Positions 26,496 through 34,955 of a stretch of 64,000 nt of DNA are shown one piece after another. The notes below the pieces were generated by a model. It ran no database searches. It had not been told where the DNA came from and saw nothing but the letters and a program-made list of their open reading frames with translations. Origin of the DNA: Fulverythrobacter ferritrahens (GTDB lineage: Bacteria; Pseudomonadota; Alphaproteobacteria; Sphingomonadales; Sphingomonadaceae); contig NZ_JACDXU010000001.1 of NCBI RefSeq assembly GCF_020539485.1, positions 1,633,766-1,697,765 of the forward strand, written 5' to 3'. How positions within the stretch are numbered: position 1 is the first letter of the stretch; the number at the start of each line of letters is the position of its first letter. The translations under genes and the position numbers were made by a program.

Positions 26496-27809
26496 ATGCT
26501 CGAAGGTGTGGACGTGGATACGTCCCTGAGGCAACGTGTAGGCCGCAAGATCGCGATCTGGCTGGTATTGCCGATCGCGGTGCTGACATTCGTCAATTCG
26601 ATCGACCGGGTGAACGTCAGCTATGCCGGCAGCGCCATGTCCGCCGATCTGGGGCTTACGCCCGACCAGTTCGGCCAGGGGGTGAGCATGTTCTTCATTG
26701 CTTACCTGCTGTTCCAATATCCCCATGTCCAGCTGCTGAAGCGCATAGGCATCAAGGCATGGCTGTTCTGCTCCATGCTGCTCTGGGCCTGCTCCGGCTT
26801 CTGGATGGCCCATGTACAAAGCGCGACGGAATTCTATGTCGCACGCTTTCTCCTCGGCATGGCTGAAGCCGGTTTCGCTCCGGGGATGACCTGGCTCATC
26901 TCCCAATGGACGCCCCCTTCCATCCGCGCACGGGCACTCTCGGGCGCGCTGGTGGCCGTTCCGCTTTCGATGGTGCTGGGCGGGCCCCTATGCGGCTGGC
27001 TGCTGGGCATTGCCAATCCGCTGGGCATGGAAGCATGGCGCTACATGTTCCTGGCCATCGCCATTCCCAATGTGGTGCTGGCCATCGCCGCGGCGTTTTA
27101 TTTCGTGGATCGTCCGGATCGGGCTGGCTGGCTTACGGCTGCGGAACGGGATTGGCTGAACCGGGAAATGGCTCCGTCGGGCGAAGATGTGCGTATACCC
27201 GCCCCGTCTTTCACGCAGATCGCCCGCGATCCTTGGTTGTGGCGCTGTTCGATCGGCTGGCTGCTGATCATGACCGGCGCCTATGCACTGGCCTTCTGGT
27301 TGCCGCAGCTCGTCCGGCAGCTCGATCTGGGCGGAAGCGAACTGATGATCGGGACGCTCAGCGCCCTCCCCATGCTGGGCATAGCCATCGGCCTTGCAGT
27401 GAATGGCAGACTGTCAGACCGTGCCGGGGAACGGCTACGCCATGTCGGCATCCCCAGCGCCGCGGCAGGCATCGCCATGCTCGCGGCGGCCGGGCTTGAG
27501 CCCGGCTGGCCAGTTCTGGCGCTGCTGTTCGTCGCCGGGTTGGGCCTTGGCGCGGCTCAGGGTGTGTTCTGGGCCATCCCCAGCGCCGTCCGCCTTGGCG
27601 GCGGATCGGTGCCGGTAGGAGTGATCGCGCTGATCAGCATGTTCGGCACAGCTGGCGGAATCATCGGGCCTTGGCTGACCGGCTTCCTGGTGGGTAGCAG
27701 CGGCAGCTTTTCCGTCGCAATCGGCGTGCTCGCCGCGCTGCTGGTGGTCGCTCCGCTGCTCCTGAGTTTTGACCGGGCCGGAAGGACCGGCATGGCTCAG
27801 CGGGCCTGA
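26496..27809 (+). CDS. MFS transporter, anion:cation symporter (ACS) type
   Basis: 437 aa with 12 predicted helices. N-terminal signature VNSIDRVNVSYAGSAMSADLG, a loop after helix 2 (PHVQLLKRIGIKAWLFCSML) and FLLGMAEAGFAPGMTWLISQW are characteristic of the phthalate/hexuronate/tartrate (ACS) family importing carboxylates. It is convergent with the GMC oxidoreductase gene (13-base overlap of the 3' ends), so it may import a substrate for the block 27797-34244. Confidence 0.92.
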   Translation: MLEGVDVDTSLRQRVGRKIAIWLVLPIAVLTFVNSIDRVNVSYAGSAMSADLGLTPDQFGQGVSMFFIAYLLFQYPHVQLLKRIGIKAWLFCSMLLWACSGFWMAHVQSATEFYVARFLLGMAEAGFAPGMTWLISQWTPPSIRARALSGALVAVPLSMVLGGPLCGWLLGIANPLGMEAWRYMFLAIAIPNVVLAIAAAFYFVDRPDRAGWLTAAERDWLNREMAPSGEDVRIPAPSFTQIARDPWLWRCSIGWLLIMTGAYALAFWLPQLVRQLDLGGSELMIGTLSALPMLGIAIGLAVNGRLSDRAGERLRHVGIPSAAAGIAMLAAAGLEPGWPVLALLFVAGLGLGAAQGVFWAIPSAVRLGGGSVPVGVIALISMFGTAGGIIGPWLTGFLVGSSGSFSVAIGVLAALLVVAPLLLSFDRAGRTGMAQRA

Positions 27810-29386
27810 GCGATCAGGTCTGCCGCCTTTTCGGCGATCATCACCGTTGGCGCATGGGTGTTGCCGCGAATGACATCCGGCATCACGGAAGCATCGGCGA
27901 CACGCAGGTTGTGGGCTCCGATCACCCGCAACTCGCTGTCCACCACGCTGCCCATGGCGCAGGTGCTGGTCGGATGGCCCGCACTGATAAGCGAGGCGCG
28001 CAGCCAGGCGTCGATTTCCTCGTCGCTCTGTGCCTGCACGCCCGGCGCCAGCTCTATCTGGGCAATCTCGCTGGCCGGGGCGGTGGCAAAGAACTGGCGG
28101 ATGAAACGGAAGCCCTTGCGCAGCCGTTCCCGGTCTCCCTGTGTGCCCATGAAATTGAACTGCACTTTGGGCAGATCGAGCGGATTGGGCGAGGCAAGCG
28201 TCACTTCACCCCGGCTTTCGGGATCAAGCAGGATCGCCCCGCAGGAGAACATTCCCGTCGGCTGCTTGCGCCACATTGGAAACCATACCTGCGCGTCATA
28301 GCCGCTATGAACGATCTGGAACTGGATATCCGGCCGGTCCTGATCGTCACCCGAGCGCAGGAAGCCCTGGATCGACATCGGGCTCTGGCTCATCGGCCCG
28401 CGCCCGGTCAGCTTCCAGCGCAGGAAATTCAGCGCCACCTGATCAAGCCGGATCTCGCGGTTGAAACCGATCGGCACCGCTGATTTCCAGATGCCCATGG
28501 CGATAGGATGGTCCTGCAAGTTCTGCCCCACCCCCGAAAGGTCGATCAGCGGATCGATCCCCATCGCCTTCAGAGCCGCTGCCGGGCCGATGCCCGAATG
28601 CATCAGCAAATGCGGGCTGCTCAGCGCCCCGGCCGACAGGATGACTTCGCCCCGGCATTCGATCACCCGGCGCGTGCCTCCGGTGGATATTTCCACCCCG
28701 CTGGCCCGGTTGCCATCGAACACCACGCGAAGGGCGCTGCTATTGGCGATCACGTCAAGATTGGGGCGATCCTTCACCGGATCGATGAAAGCACGCACGG
28801 TGCTCGCCCGGCGGCCTTCGCGGATGGTGCAATCGGGCATGCCGAAACCTTCGGGCTGCGGCACGGTGAAATCCGGACAGGCCGAATGCCCCAATGTCTG
28901 AGCGGTTTCCAGAAAGGCCGGGAACAGCTGCGGATCGGGTGCCATCGGCGTGACATGCATTTCCCCGCTACCGCCATGAACGGCGTTCTCGCCGCGCCAG
29001 TTGGTTTCCGAGCGTTTGAAATAGGGCAGCACATCATCATAGCCCCAGCCCGCATGACCCGCATCGCGCCAGGCATCGTAATCCGCTGCCGCGCCGCGAA
29101 TATACATGGTTCCATTGATGGAAGAGCAGCCGCCCAGCACCTTGCCGCGCGGGATCGGCTGTGTGCGCCCATCCAGATTGGGATCGGGCTCCGCCTCGTA
29201 ACCCCAGATGAAACGCGGATTGGCCGCAGCCTGCATCCAGGTCAGCGGCATGTCGATCAGCGGATGGCGACATTCCCCGCCGGCCTCTATCAGAGCGACG
29301 CGCAGGGAAGGATTTGCGCTCAGCCGGTTGGCGAGAACGCAACCCGCACTGCCCGCGCCAACGATGATGTAGTCGTACACTTTCAC
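27797..29386 (-). CDS. GMC-family FAD alcohol dehydrogenase/oxidase (second copy)
   Basis: 529 aa from the GTG at 29386 (GAGAGGC upstream, giving VKVYDYIIVGAG); the frame is open to 29551 but that extension precedes the FAD fold without homology. FAD motif YDYIIVGAGSAGCVLANRL, GMC signature RGKVLGGCSSINGTMYIRG, second signature GALSSPHLLMHSGIG, active-site His in SAGHPTSTCAMG. Similar overall to the GMC enzyme at 11282. Divergent from an NTF2-like gene, echoing the GMC/NTF2-like association of the first catabolic block. Confidence 0.92.
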   Translation of the reverse strand: MKVYDYIIVGAGSAGCVLANRLSANPSLRVALIEAGGECRHPLIDMPLTWMQAAANPRFIWGYEAEPDPNLDGRTQPIPRGKVLGGCSSINGTMYIRGAAADYDAWRDAGHAGWGYDDVLPYFKRSETNWRGENAVHGGSGEMHVTPMAPDPQLFPAFLETAQTLGHSACPDFTVPQPEGFGMPDCTIREGRRASTVRAFIDPVKDRPNLDVIANSSALRVVFDGNRASGVEISTGGTRRVIECRGEVILSAGALSSPHLLMHSGIGPAAALKAMGIDPLIDLSGVGQNLQDHPIAMGIWKSAVPIGFNREIRLDQVALNFLRWKLTGRGPMSQSPMSIQGFLRSGDDQDRPDIQFQIVHSGYDAQVWFPMWRKQPTGMFSCGAILLDPESRGEVTLASPNPLDLPKVQFNFMGTQGDRERLRKGFRFIRQFFATAPASEIAQIELAPGVQAQSDEEIDAWLRASLISAGHPTSTCAMGSVVDSELRVIGAHNLRVADASVMPDVIRGNTHAPTVMIAEKAADLIAQAR

Positions 29387-29498
29387 CCGGCATGCCTCTC
29401 GGTTACTGTTTGCCGGCTGCCTAGCGCATCTTTCCGCAAATCGGGAAGGGGCGCGATGCCGGAACGCCCGATAGGGCGATAATGAGGAGAGGATTACC

Positions 29499-29561
29499 TT
29501 GAAAAGACATCCGCTGGACCAGAAGAACCGCGTCCAATCCACACCCTTCATTCCAGCTTGA
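29499..29561 (+). CDS. Possible leader peptide, 20 aa
   Basis: A TTG codon preceded by GAGGAGAGGA opens a 20-codon frame (MKRHPLDQKNRVQSTPFIPA) that stops four bases before the tandem ATG of the NTF2-like gene. Spacing suggests translational coupling, but the frame is short and may be chance. Confidence 0.2.
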   Translation: MKRHPLDQKNRVQSTPFIPA

Positions 29562-29565
29562 GGCG

Positions 29566-30084
29566 ATGATGGCTCACGAACTCTCGACCGCCGACCAACT
29601 GGCGATCCGCGACATCATTTCCCTCTACGCCTGGGCGCTCGATACGGGCGATGTAGGGGGCTTTGTGCGCTGTTTCTGTAGCGATGGAATATTGCTGTGG
29701 GACGCATTCGAGGAGCCGCTGCGCTGGCAAGGGCACGATGCCTTGCGCCACTTCGCAACCTTCTTCCGCGACATGCCGACCTCAGCCGGACGTCAGCATC
29801 ATGTGACCAACACACTGATCACCCCATGCGCAGAAGGGGCACGGGCACGTTCTTATGCGGCCGTCGCACTGCGTCAGGGAGACGGGCCGCACCTGCTCCA
29901 CGTGATGGGATATTATGAAGATCTGTTCCGGCAAGAAGGCGGGAAATGGGCCATAGCCGAACGCGTCATTCGCGACTGGTCAGGCCCGATCCTCAAGGAA
30001 TTTGCCGGGCAGACGGGCGAGCGCGTTGCCCGCCCAATGCCGCTGCCACTGGCCGGGGCGCTTTATCCCGACAGCGGCAGCTGA
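29566..30084 (+). CDS. NTF2/SnoaL-like domain protein (172 aa)
   Basis: Tandem ATG start with TTGAGGCG just upstream. The SnoaL-type opening IRDIISLYAWALDTGDVGGF is shared with the 8338 protein, followed by GHDALRHFATFF, HHVTNTLITPC and EGGKWAIAERVIRDW. A ~30-residue C-terminal tail (LKEFAGQTGERVARPMPLPL) is extra to the 153-aa paralogue. It is divergent from the GMC gene and convergent with the SDR gene. Enzymatic role (lyase, isomerase, dehydratase) cannot be told from sequence. Confidence 0.82.
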   Translation: MMAHELSTADQLAIRDIISLYAWALDTGDVGGFVRCFCSDGILLWDAFEEPLRWQGHDALRHFATFFRDMPTSAGRQHHVTNTLITPCAEGARARSYAAVALRQGDGPHLLHVMGYYEDLFRQEGGKWAIAERVIRDWSGPILKEFAGQTGERVARPMPLPLAGALYPDSGS

Positions 30085-30091
30085 GCCTGGT

Positions 30092-30880
30092 TCAGAAGGT
30101 GGAAGTAGTCGCGCCACCATCGATAACGAGGCTTTGCCCCGTGATGTAATTCGCAAATTCGCTGCAGAACATCGCAACGAAGGCGCCCACATCGTCGCAA
30201 TCGCCGAAGCGACCTGCGGCAATGCGCCATTCCCGGGAAAATTCGGCAACTTCCTGTTCGTAGGTGGTACCCTTTGCCCGTGCACGCTCATTGAACTGAT
30301 CTTCCACCGTGGCGCTATGATGCATACCCGGCAGGAGATTGTTGATCATGACGTTATGCTTGGCCACCACCTTGGAGACGGCGACAGTGTAATTCGCCAG
30401 AGCAGCCCGGGTGCTGCCGGAAAGGACGCGGATTTCGCCGGGATATTTGGCGGCAACCGTCGCGATGTTGACGATCCGACCCCATTTGCGTTCCACCATG
30501 CCATCCAGAACGCGGCGCATGAATTCCACGGGCGACAGTAGCGAAATATCGATCGCCTGGCGCCACTGCTCGTCCGTGATTGCCCGGTAATCGGGCGTGA
30601 AGGCAGGCGGCGCGCAAGTGCCCACCAGAATGTCAGGATCGGGACATGCCGCAAGGATAAGCTCGCGGCCTTCGGCACTGCTGTGATCCGCGCAGATGGG
30701 AACCACCCTGGATCCAGTTTCCGCAGCAATCTCGGTGCAGGCTTTTACCAACCGTTCCTCACCACGGGCCGAAACGTATACTTCCACCCCTTCCCGCGCC
30801 AGGGCCAGCACGGCGCTGCGCCCCATGCCCGCACTGCCGCCATTCACGATGGCCTTCCGCCCCCTGATACCCAGATCCAT
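30092..30880 (-). CDS. SDR-fold protein with non-canonical active site
   Basis: 262 aa from ATG 30880 (AGAGGA upstream). Rossmann start is altered to NGGSAGMG (13-20). The usual catalytic Ser and Tyr-x-x-x-Lys are not found: the corresponding regions read NIATVAAKYPG (138-148) and VLSGSTRAAL (152-161), with Arg158 where Lys is expected and no Tyr. The C-terminus (YITGQSLVIDGG) is typical SDR. A branch annotated as 3-oxoacyl reductase-like shares such changes. It may be catalytically altered or not a reductase. It lies downstream on the same strand as the TonB receptor at 31207 (but beyond a terminator) and convergent with the NTF2-like gene. Confidence 0.85.
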   Translation of the reverse strand: MDLGIRGRKAIVNGGSAGMGRSAVLALAREGVEVYVSARGEERLVKACTEIAAETGSRVVPICADHSSAEGRELILAACPDPDILVGTCAPPAFTPDYRAITDEQWRQAIDISLLSPVEFMRRVLDGMVERKWGRIVNIATVAAKYPGEIRVLSGSTRAALANYTVAVSKVVAKHNVMINNLLPGMHHSATVEDQFNERARAKGTTYEQEVAEFSREWRIAAGRFGDCDDVGAFVAMFCSEFANYITGQSLVIDGGATTSTF

Positions 30881-31206
30881 GCTTATCCTCTTCTCCCTGC
30901 CCGGCTCCTGACGGCCGACAGAGCACCTATGGGGCATCAGGAAGCAGCCTGCAATCGATCGGCAGGCTATGCAGGGGTGGCAAGCGAACCGAACAAAGCA
31001 GCATCGAACTGAGCATTACGCAGATGCTGTTTGGCGCGAGTGCCAGCGAGAAGGGCACGGCGGATTATCTGCGCGTTCCGATTAAGGAGAACCGGCTCAA
31101 TCCCATCGATGCGAGATAGGCAGTTCAGCCCTTGCCGATGGCTATCATCGCACGAAAACCGAAAGCCGCCCTTCGTTGCCGAGGGACGGCTTTCGGCTAT
31201 TATTCG
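30881..31206. other. Intergenic region, possible gene remnant
   Basis: 326 bases. Holds the receptor terminator (31159-31196). Bases 31003-31119 on the plus strand read in one frame as IELSITQMLFGASASEKG, continuing to LRVPIKENRLNPIDAR and a stop; this looks like the tail of a protein with no intact gene upstream. No other feature seen. Confidence 0.35.
31159..31196 (-). terminator. Intrinsic terminator of TonB receptor (31207)
   Basis: CCGAAAGCCG and CGGCTTTCGG form a perfect 10-bp stem (outer arms), with an inner CCCT/AGGG extension; on the minus strand the stem is followed by TTTTCG. Located 10 bases after the receptor stop. Confidence 0.8.
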
Positions 31207-33597
31207 TCAGAAATCCGCAGAAACCTGGACGAACCAGTTTCGCGGACGCGCGTAGATTTTTTCTGCATAGCCCAACGTGCCGAGCGAGGCATTGCCCTGG
31301 ATCAGGTAACGCTCGTCAAACACGTTCATAACACCGGCGGTAAGCTTCCAGCCGCTATCGTCATTGGCCAGTGACACGGAAACATTGCCCGTGAAATAGC
31401 CGTCCTCCTCGATCTCCGGAACGCTGCCGGTGATGAAGGTGATCTTGGAAGTGTAGCTGCCATCGAAGCGCGGCGTCAGCGAGAGGCTGTCCGTCAACGG
31501 GAATTCATAGGCCAAGCCGAAACTTCCCTGGAATTCCGGCGTGAACGGCAGATCATCCGCCGGAGTAACGGTCGCGGTCGCACCCGGAACCGGGGTGATG
31601 CTCAGGATATCGTCATCCAGCACGCTGGCAGATGCATCGAACCTGAAGCCGCCGGAACGATAGCTCACTTCGCCTTCAAGGCCCTGGATACGGGCCTTGC
31701 CCGCATTGAACAGCAGCGGCACCACACCCTGACGGAAGATCAGCTGGATGTTGTTATAATTGGCGATGAAGGCCGCGGCGTTGAACCGGAAATCGCCCAG
31801 ATCGAACTTGGCCCCGATTTCGTAGCTCTCGACTTCTTCCTCGTCGAAGGGAACCGGCACATTGCCCGGAGGGGCAGCGTTGTAGCGCGTATTGAACCCG
31901 CCCGATTTGAAGCTGCGCGAATAGGACGCATAGGTGCTGACCTGATCGCTCCAGGAATAGCGAATGCTGGCCGAGCCGGTCACTGCATCGAAACTGTCCT
32001 TGAACGGACGGTTGTAGATGAACAGCGGGCCACCCTCGGGAACGGCCTTGGTAGGCAGCGGATCGGGATCAGGCAGGGTCGCCGGGAAGAGGTTCAGCAC
32101 CGTGCCGGTGAAGGTCTTCTTATCCCGCGTGTAACGAAGGCCGCCCGAAATTTCGAGCTGTTCGACTGGATTGACCGACAGCTCGCCGAACACGGCGATC
32201 GAGTCCGTTTCCAGGTCGGAAATCTGAAGGTCGCGCGATCCGGGCCCACCGGCCAGCATTGAATTGATGACCGGCGGCGACGGGGGGAATGCCAGCGGAA
32301 CGGTTGCCCGTTCATGCGTCTTTTCGTTGAAGTAATACCCACCCAGAATGCCGCTCACGATGCTCGACTGATATTGCAGCTGCAATTCCTGGCTGACCTG
32401 ATCGGACTGGGACCCCACATCGGTGGTGATCATTACGAAAGGCGTATTGTCCGCATCGCGAATGCCGCGCGATTCGGTGGAACGATAGGCCGTGATCGAC
32501 TTGATCTTGAATGCCTCGGAAAGGTCGGCCTCAAGCGTGCCGGACAGGCCCCAGACTTCCGAAGTGCTCAGAACATCGGCAACGCCACCATTTACGAAAT
32601 CGCCCTTCGCCTGGAAATCGTTGGCGCAGCGCGGATCGTTGATCATCGGCACGTTCGGCGCACCGAAGCGCGGATCGGTATTGGGCAGGACGAAGGGGAT
32701 CGTCGCCCCCGGACAACCCGCAGCCACGCTGACGATGGCGGCAACCGGCGCCTGTTCATTAATCCCTGCGAAAACGAACGGCGCGCCATGTTCGTCACGC
32801 TTCGTATAATCGGCGCGAATGTTGAGCTTCACATCCGGGCTGGCTTCCCACAACAAAGCGCCGTTGAGGGTAAAGCTGTTGTCATCCCCCAGATCGAGCC
32901 CGTCAAAGTCCCGGATCACATAGCCATCCCGCTTGCGGAAACCGCCCGAGACGCGCGCGGCCATCGTGTCGGCAATAGGCAGGTTGAGGGCAGCGAAACC
33001 TTCATACAGATTGTTTTCGCCCACACGGAAGCGGCCATTGCCGCTGAACTCTCCCAGCTTGGGCTCCTTGGTGCGCACCAGGATCGCGCCGCCGATGGTG
33101 TTGCGGCCGAACAGCGTGCCCTGCGGGCCACGCAGCACTTCGACGCTGGCGATGTCGCCAAACTCGATTGTCCCGCCAACAGCGCGGCCGAGATAGACCT
33201 CGTCCAGATAGATGCCCACGCCCGGATCGACCGCTGCGGTGGGATCGAGTTGGCCGATGCCGCGAATGAACACCACCGAAGCGGCGGAATTGCCCGAAAG
33301 CTGGCCGGCAGGCTTGAACTGCAGGCTGGGGGTTATCTGTTCCAGATCCGACGTCTGCTGGATTTGGCGATCCCGCAATTCTTCTGCGCTGAAAGCCGAA
33401 ACGGCGATAGGCGTGTCGATCAGCGCCTCATCCCGGCGGCGGGCGGTAACGACGATCGAACCGCCGCTTTCCGCCTCCCTCGCCCCGGCTTCATCCTGCG
33501 CCTGGGCGGAAGTACCGAAAGACATCGAAAGCGCCGCACTCAGTCCCAGAACGCTGGTGCGTATCATCAGCCGCGTATTGTCGCGAAATCCAAGCAT
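31207..33597 (-). CDS. TonB-dependent receptor (796 aa)
   Basis: Signal peptide to about TSAQAQ, then plug domain (IVVTARRRDEALIDTPIAVS, QTSDLEQITPSLQFKPAG, VEVLRGPQGTLFGRNTIGGA) and a beta-barrel ending NWFVQVSADF with terminal Phe. This is the sphingomonad type that takes up aromatic compounds, terpenoids or other organics with TonB energy. Divergent from the MarR gene at 33777, with a strong palindromic site between them, so the MarR protein is the likely regulator. Surrounding GMC, SDR, NTF2-like and MFS genes suggest uptake of an organic carbon source rather than iron (inference). Confidence 0.95.
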   Translation of the reverse strand: MLGFRDNTRLMIRTSVLGLSAALSMSFGTSAQAQDEAGAREAESGGSIVVTARRRDEALIDTPIAVSAFSAEELRDRQIQQTSDLEQITPSLQFKPAGQLSGNSAASVVFIRGIGQLDPTAAVDPGVGIYLDEVYLGRAVGGTIEFGDIASVEVLRGPQGTLFGRNTIGGAILVRTKEPKLGEFSGNGRFRVGENNLYEGFAALNLPIADTMAARVSGGFRKRDGYVIRDFDGLDLGDDNSFTLNGALLWEASPDVKLNIRADYTKRDEHGAPFVFAGINEQAPVAAIVSVAAGCPGATIPFVLPNTDPRFGAPNVPMINDPRCANDFQAKGDFVNGGVADVLSTSEVWGLSGTLEADLSEAFKIKSITAYRSTESRGIRDADNTPFVMITTDVGSQSDQVSQELQLQYQSSIVSGILGGYYFNEKTHERATVPLAFPPSPPVINSMLAGGPGSRDLQISDLETDSIAVFGELSVNPVEQLEISGGLRYTRDKKTFTGTVLNLFPATLPDPDPLPTKAVPEGGPLFIYNRPFKDSFDAVTGSASIRYSWSDQVSTYASYSRSFKSGGFNTRYNAAPPGNVPVPFDEEEVESYEIGAKFDLGDFRFNAAAFIANYNNIQLIFRQGVVPLLFNAGKARIQGLEGEVSYRSGGFRFDASASVLDDDILSITPVPGATATVTPADDLPFTPEFQGSFGLAYEFPLTDSLSLTPRFDGSYTSKITFITGSVPEIEEDGYFTGNVSVSLANDDSGWKLTAGVMNVFDERYLIQGNASLGTLGYAEKIYARPRNWFVQVSADF

Positions 33598-33661
33598 TGC
33601 CTCGTCCCCTCATTGGACACCGAACCTTGCCGGCTATCCTTCAAAGGTCATTCAAGATATA

Positions 33662-33683
33662 GTTATTGTCAATAACCATTGAC
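33662..33683. promoter_or_regulatory. Overlapping palindromes, candidate MarR operator
   Basis: GTTATTG-t-CAATAAC (33662-33676) is a perfect 7-bp inverted repeat; overlapping it, GTCAAT-aacc-ATTGAC (33668-33683) is a perfect 6-bp repeat. Both sit in the divergent receptor/MarR promoter, 65 bases from the receptor start. AT-rich dyads of this size fit MarR-family operators. Confidence 0.65.
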
Positions 33684-33776
33684 CCAAACCACTCCGAATT
33701 GGAGAGTAAGGTGCAGAACAGCCACATTGCGGCACGAACCGCTATTGGCCACCGGGATGAAAAGAGGGCCGCCAAC

Positions 33777-34244
33777 ATGGCTGCGACTGAGCGCAATGAT
33801 CCAATATTGTTTGATTCTTCATATAGTTATGGACAACTAACCAGCCTGACCGGCTTTGCCCTGCGCCGGGCCAGCCTGTTGGATTTCAGCAAGTTTGGAG
33901 ATTCGGTGGGGGACCGGGCGATTACGCCCCTCCGCTATTCATTGCTGGAATTGGTCGGGGCCAATCCCGGGTTGCAGCAAGTGGCACTGGCGAAAATTCT
34001 CGGCCTCTCGAAACCCGCCGCCACGCTCGGCATGGACTTCTGGGAGAAAAGGAACTGTATCTCCCGCCGCAAGGACCGGGACGACCGGCGATCCTATGGG
34101 ATCTACCTCACCGAAACCGGCGAAGCCACGCTGGCACGATTGCGTGATGATGTGCGGCGGCATGACGACGAGCTGACCACCTGCCTTTCGGACGAGGAGC
34201 TACTGCAACTGCGCACCCTTCTGCGCCGGATCTACAGCGGCTGA
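33777..34244 (+). CDS. MarR-family transcriptional regulator
   Basis: 155 aa from ATG 33777 (AGAGGG upstream), the usual MarR length; the frame opens earlier at a TTG inside the operator, which I reject. Winged helix: LELVGANPGLQQVALAKILG, recognition helix LSKPAATLGMDFWE, wing RRKDRDDRRSYGIYLTETG, then dimerisation helices. It lies divergent from the TonB receptor with a palindrome in between, so it probably represses the receptor and itself and is released by a ligand of the pathway. Confidence 0.9.
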   Translation: MAATERNDPILFDSSYSYGQLTSLTGFALRRASLLDFSKFGDSVGDRAITPLRYSLLELVGANPGLQQVALAKILGLSKPAATLGMDFWEKRNCISRRKDRDDRRSYGIYLTETGEATLARLRDDVRRHDDELTTCLSDEELLQLRTLLRRIYSG

Positions 34245-34262
34245 TACGACGCCTGGCCAACG

Positions 34263-34805
34263 TCATTTGGCGAGACGCGACGCACCGCCACCAATTCCGG
34301 CCTTGAGGATTGCGTCGTGCAATATCCGCAGCGCGGCTGCGGCGGCCAGTTGACGCCCCTCATTGCGCTCCACTTCTCCGAGATGGAACTCGCCGTGTAT
34401 CTCCTGACCGGCCCGATCGCGCGCGGCGACATGCACCAAGCCGTTCTCGTGGCCTCCTGCTGGGCCAGTATATCCACTTACCGCCACTGCGACATCTGCA
34501 TCGGAAATCGCCAGCGCCCGCCGCGCCATAGCCAGAGCGATCTGCGGGCTCACGGCGCCGTAACGGTCGATCTGCGCCATCGGGATGCCAAGCAGGCCGG
34601 TCTTCGCCTCGTCACTATAGGTTACAAATCCGGAGCTGAACGCGCTGCTAAGGCCTTCAATCCCGGTCAATGTCGAAGCGATCAACCCGCCTGTGCAACT
34701 CTCGGCGGAAGCGACCGAAAAGTCACGATCCACTGCCGCCTGCAGCAGATCTTCAGCCAGTTGGCTCAGGTTTCGCTCCAACTGAAGCGGCTCTTGTATA
34801 TCCAC
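34263..34805 (-). CDS. PncC/CinA C-terminal family amidohydrolase
   Basis: 180 aa from a GTG at 34805 with AGGAG seven bases upstream (the frame continues to 34868). Motifs of nicotinamide-nucleotide amidohydrolase: ASAESCTGGLIASTLTGIEG, SSAFSSGFVTYSDEAKTGLLG and VAVSGYTGPAGG. The enzyme deamidates NMN to nicotinate mononucleotide in NAD salvage. Stand-alone domain without the MoaB-like CinA N-terminus. No functional link to its neighbours. Confidence 0.88.
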   Translation of the reverse strand: MDIQEPLQLERNLSQLAEDLLQAAVDRDFSVASAESCTGGLIASTLTGIEGLSSAFSSGFVTYSDEAKTGLLGIPMAQIDRYGAVSPQIALAMARRALAISDADVAVAVSGYTGPAGGHENGLVHVAARDRAGQEIHGEFHLGEVERNEGRQLAAAAALRILHDAILKAGIGGGASRLAK

Positions 34806-34955
34806 CAGCACACGCTCCTCTTCCGCTTTGCCCGCACAAGCTGAAAGATATGCTCGGTGTTCCAGCAAGTATCACAAGATGGGATGGCCCGGCGTGGTCC
34901 TGCGCCGGATTGCCAACGCACGAGGCGCCCCTTTCCCGATCCACGAACGCAGGCT

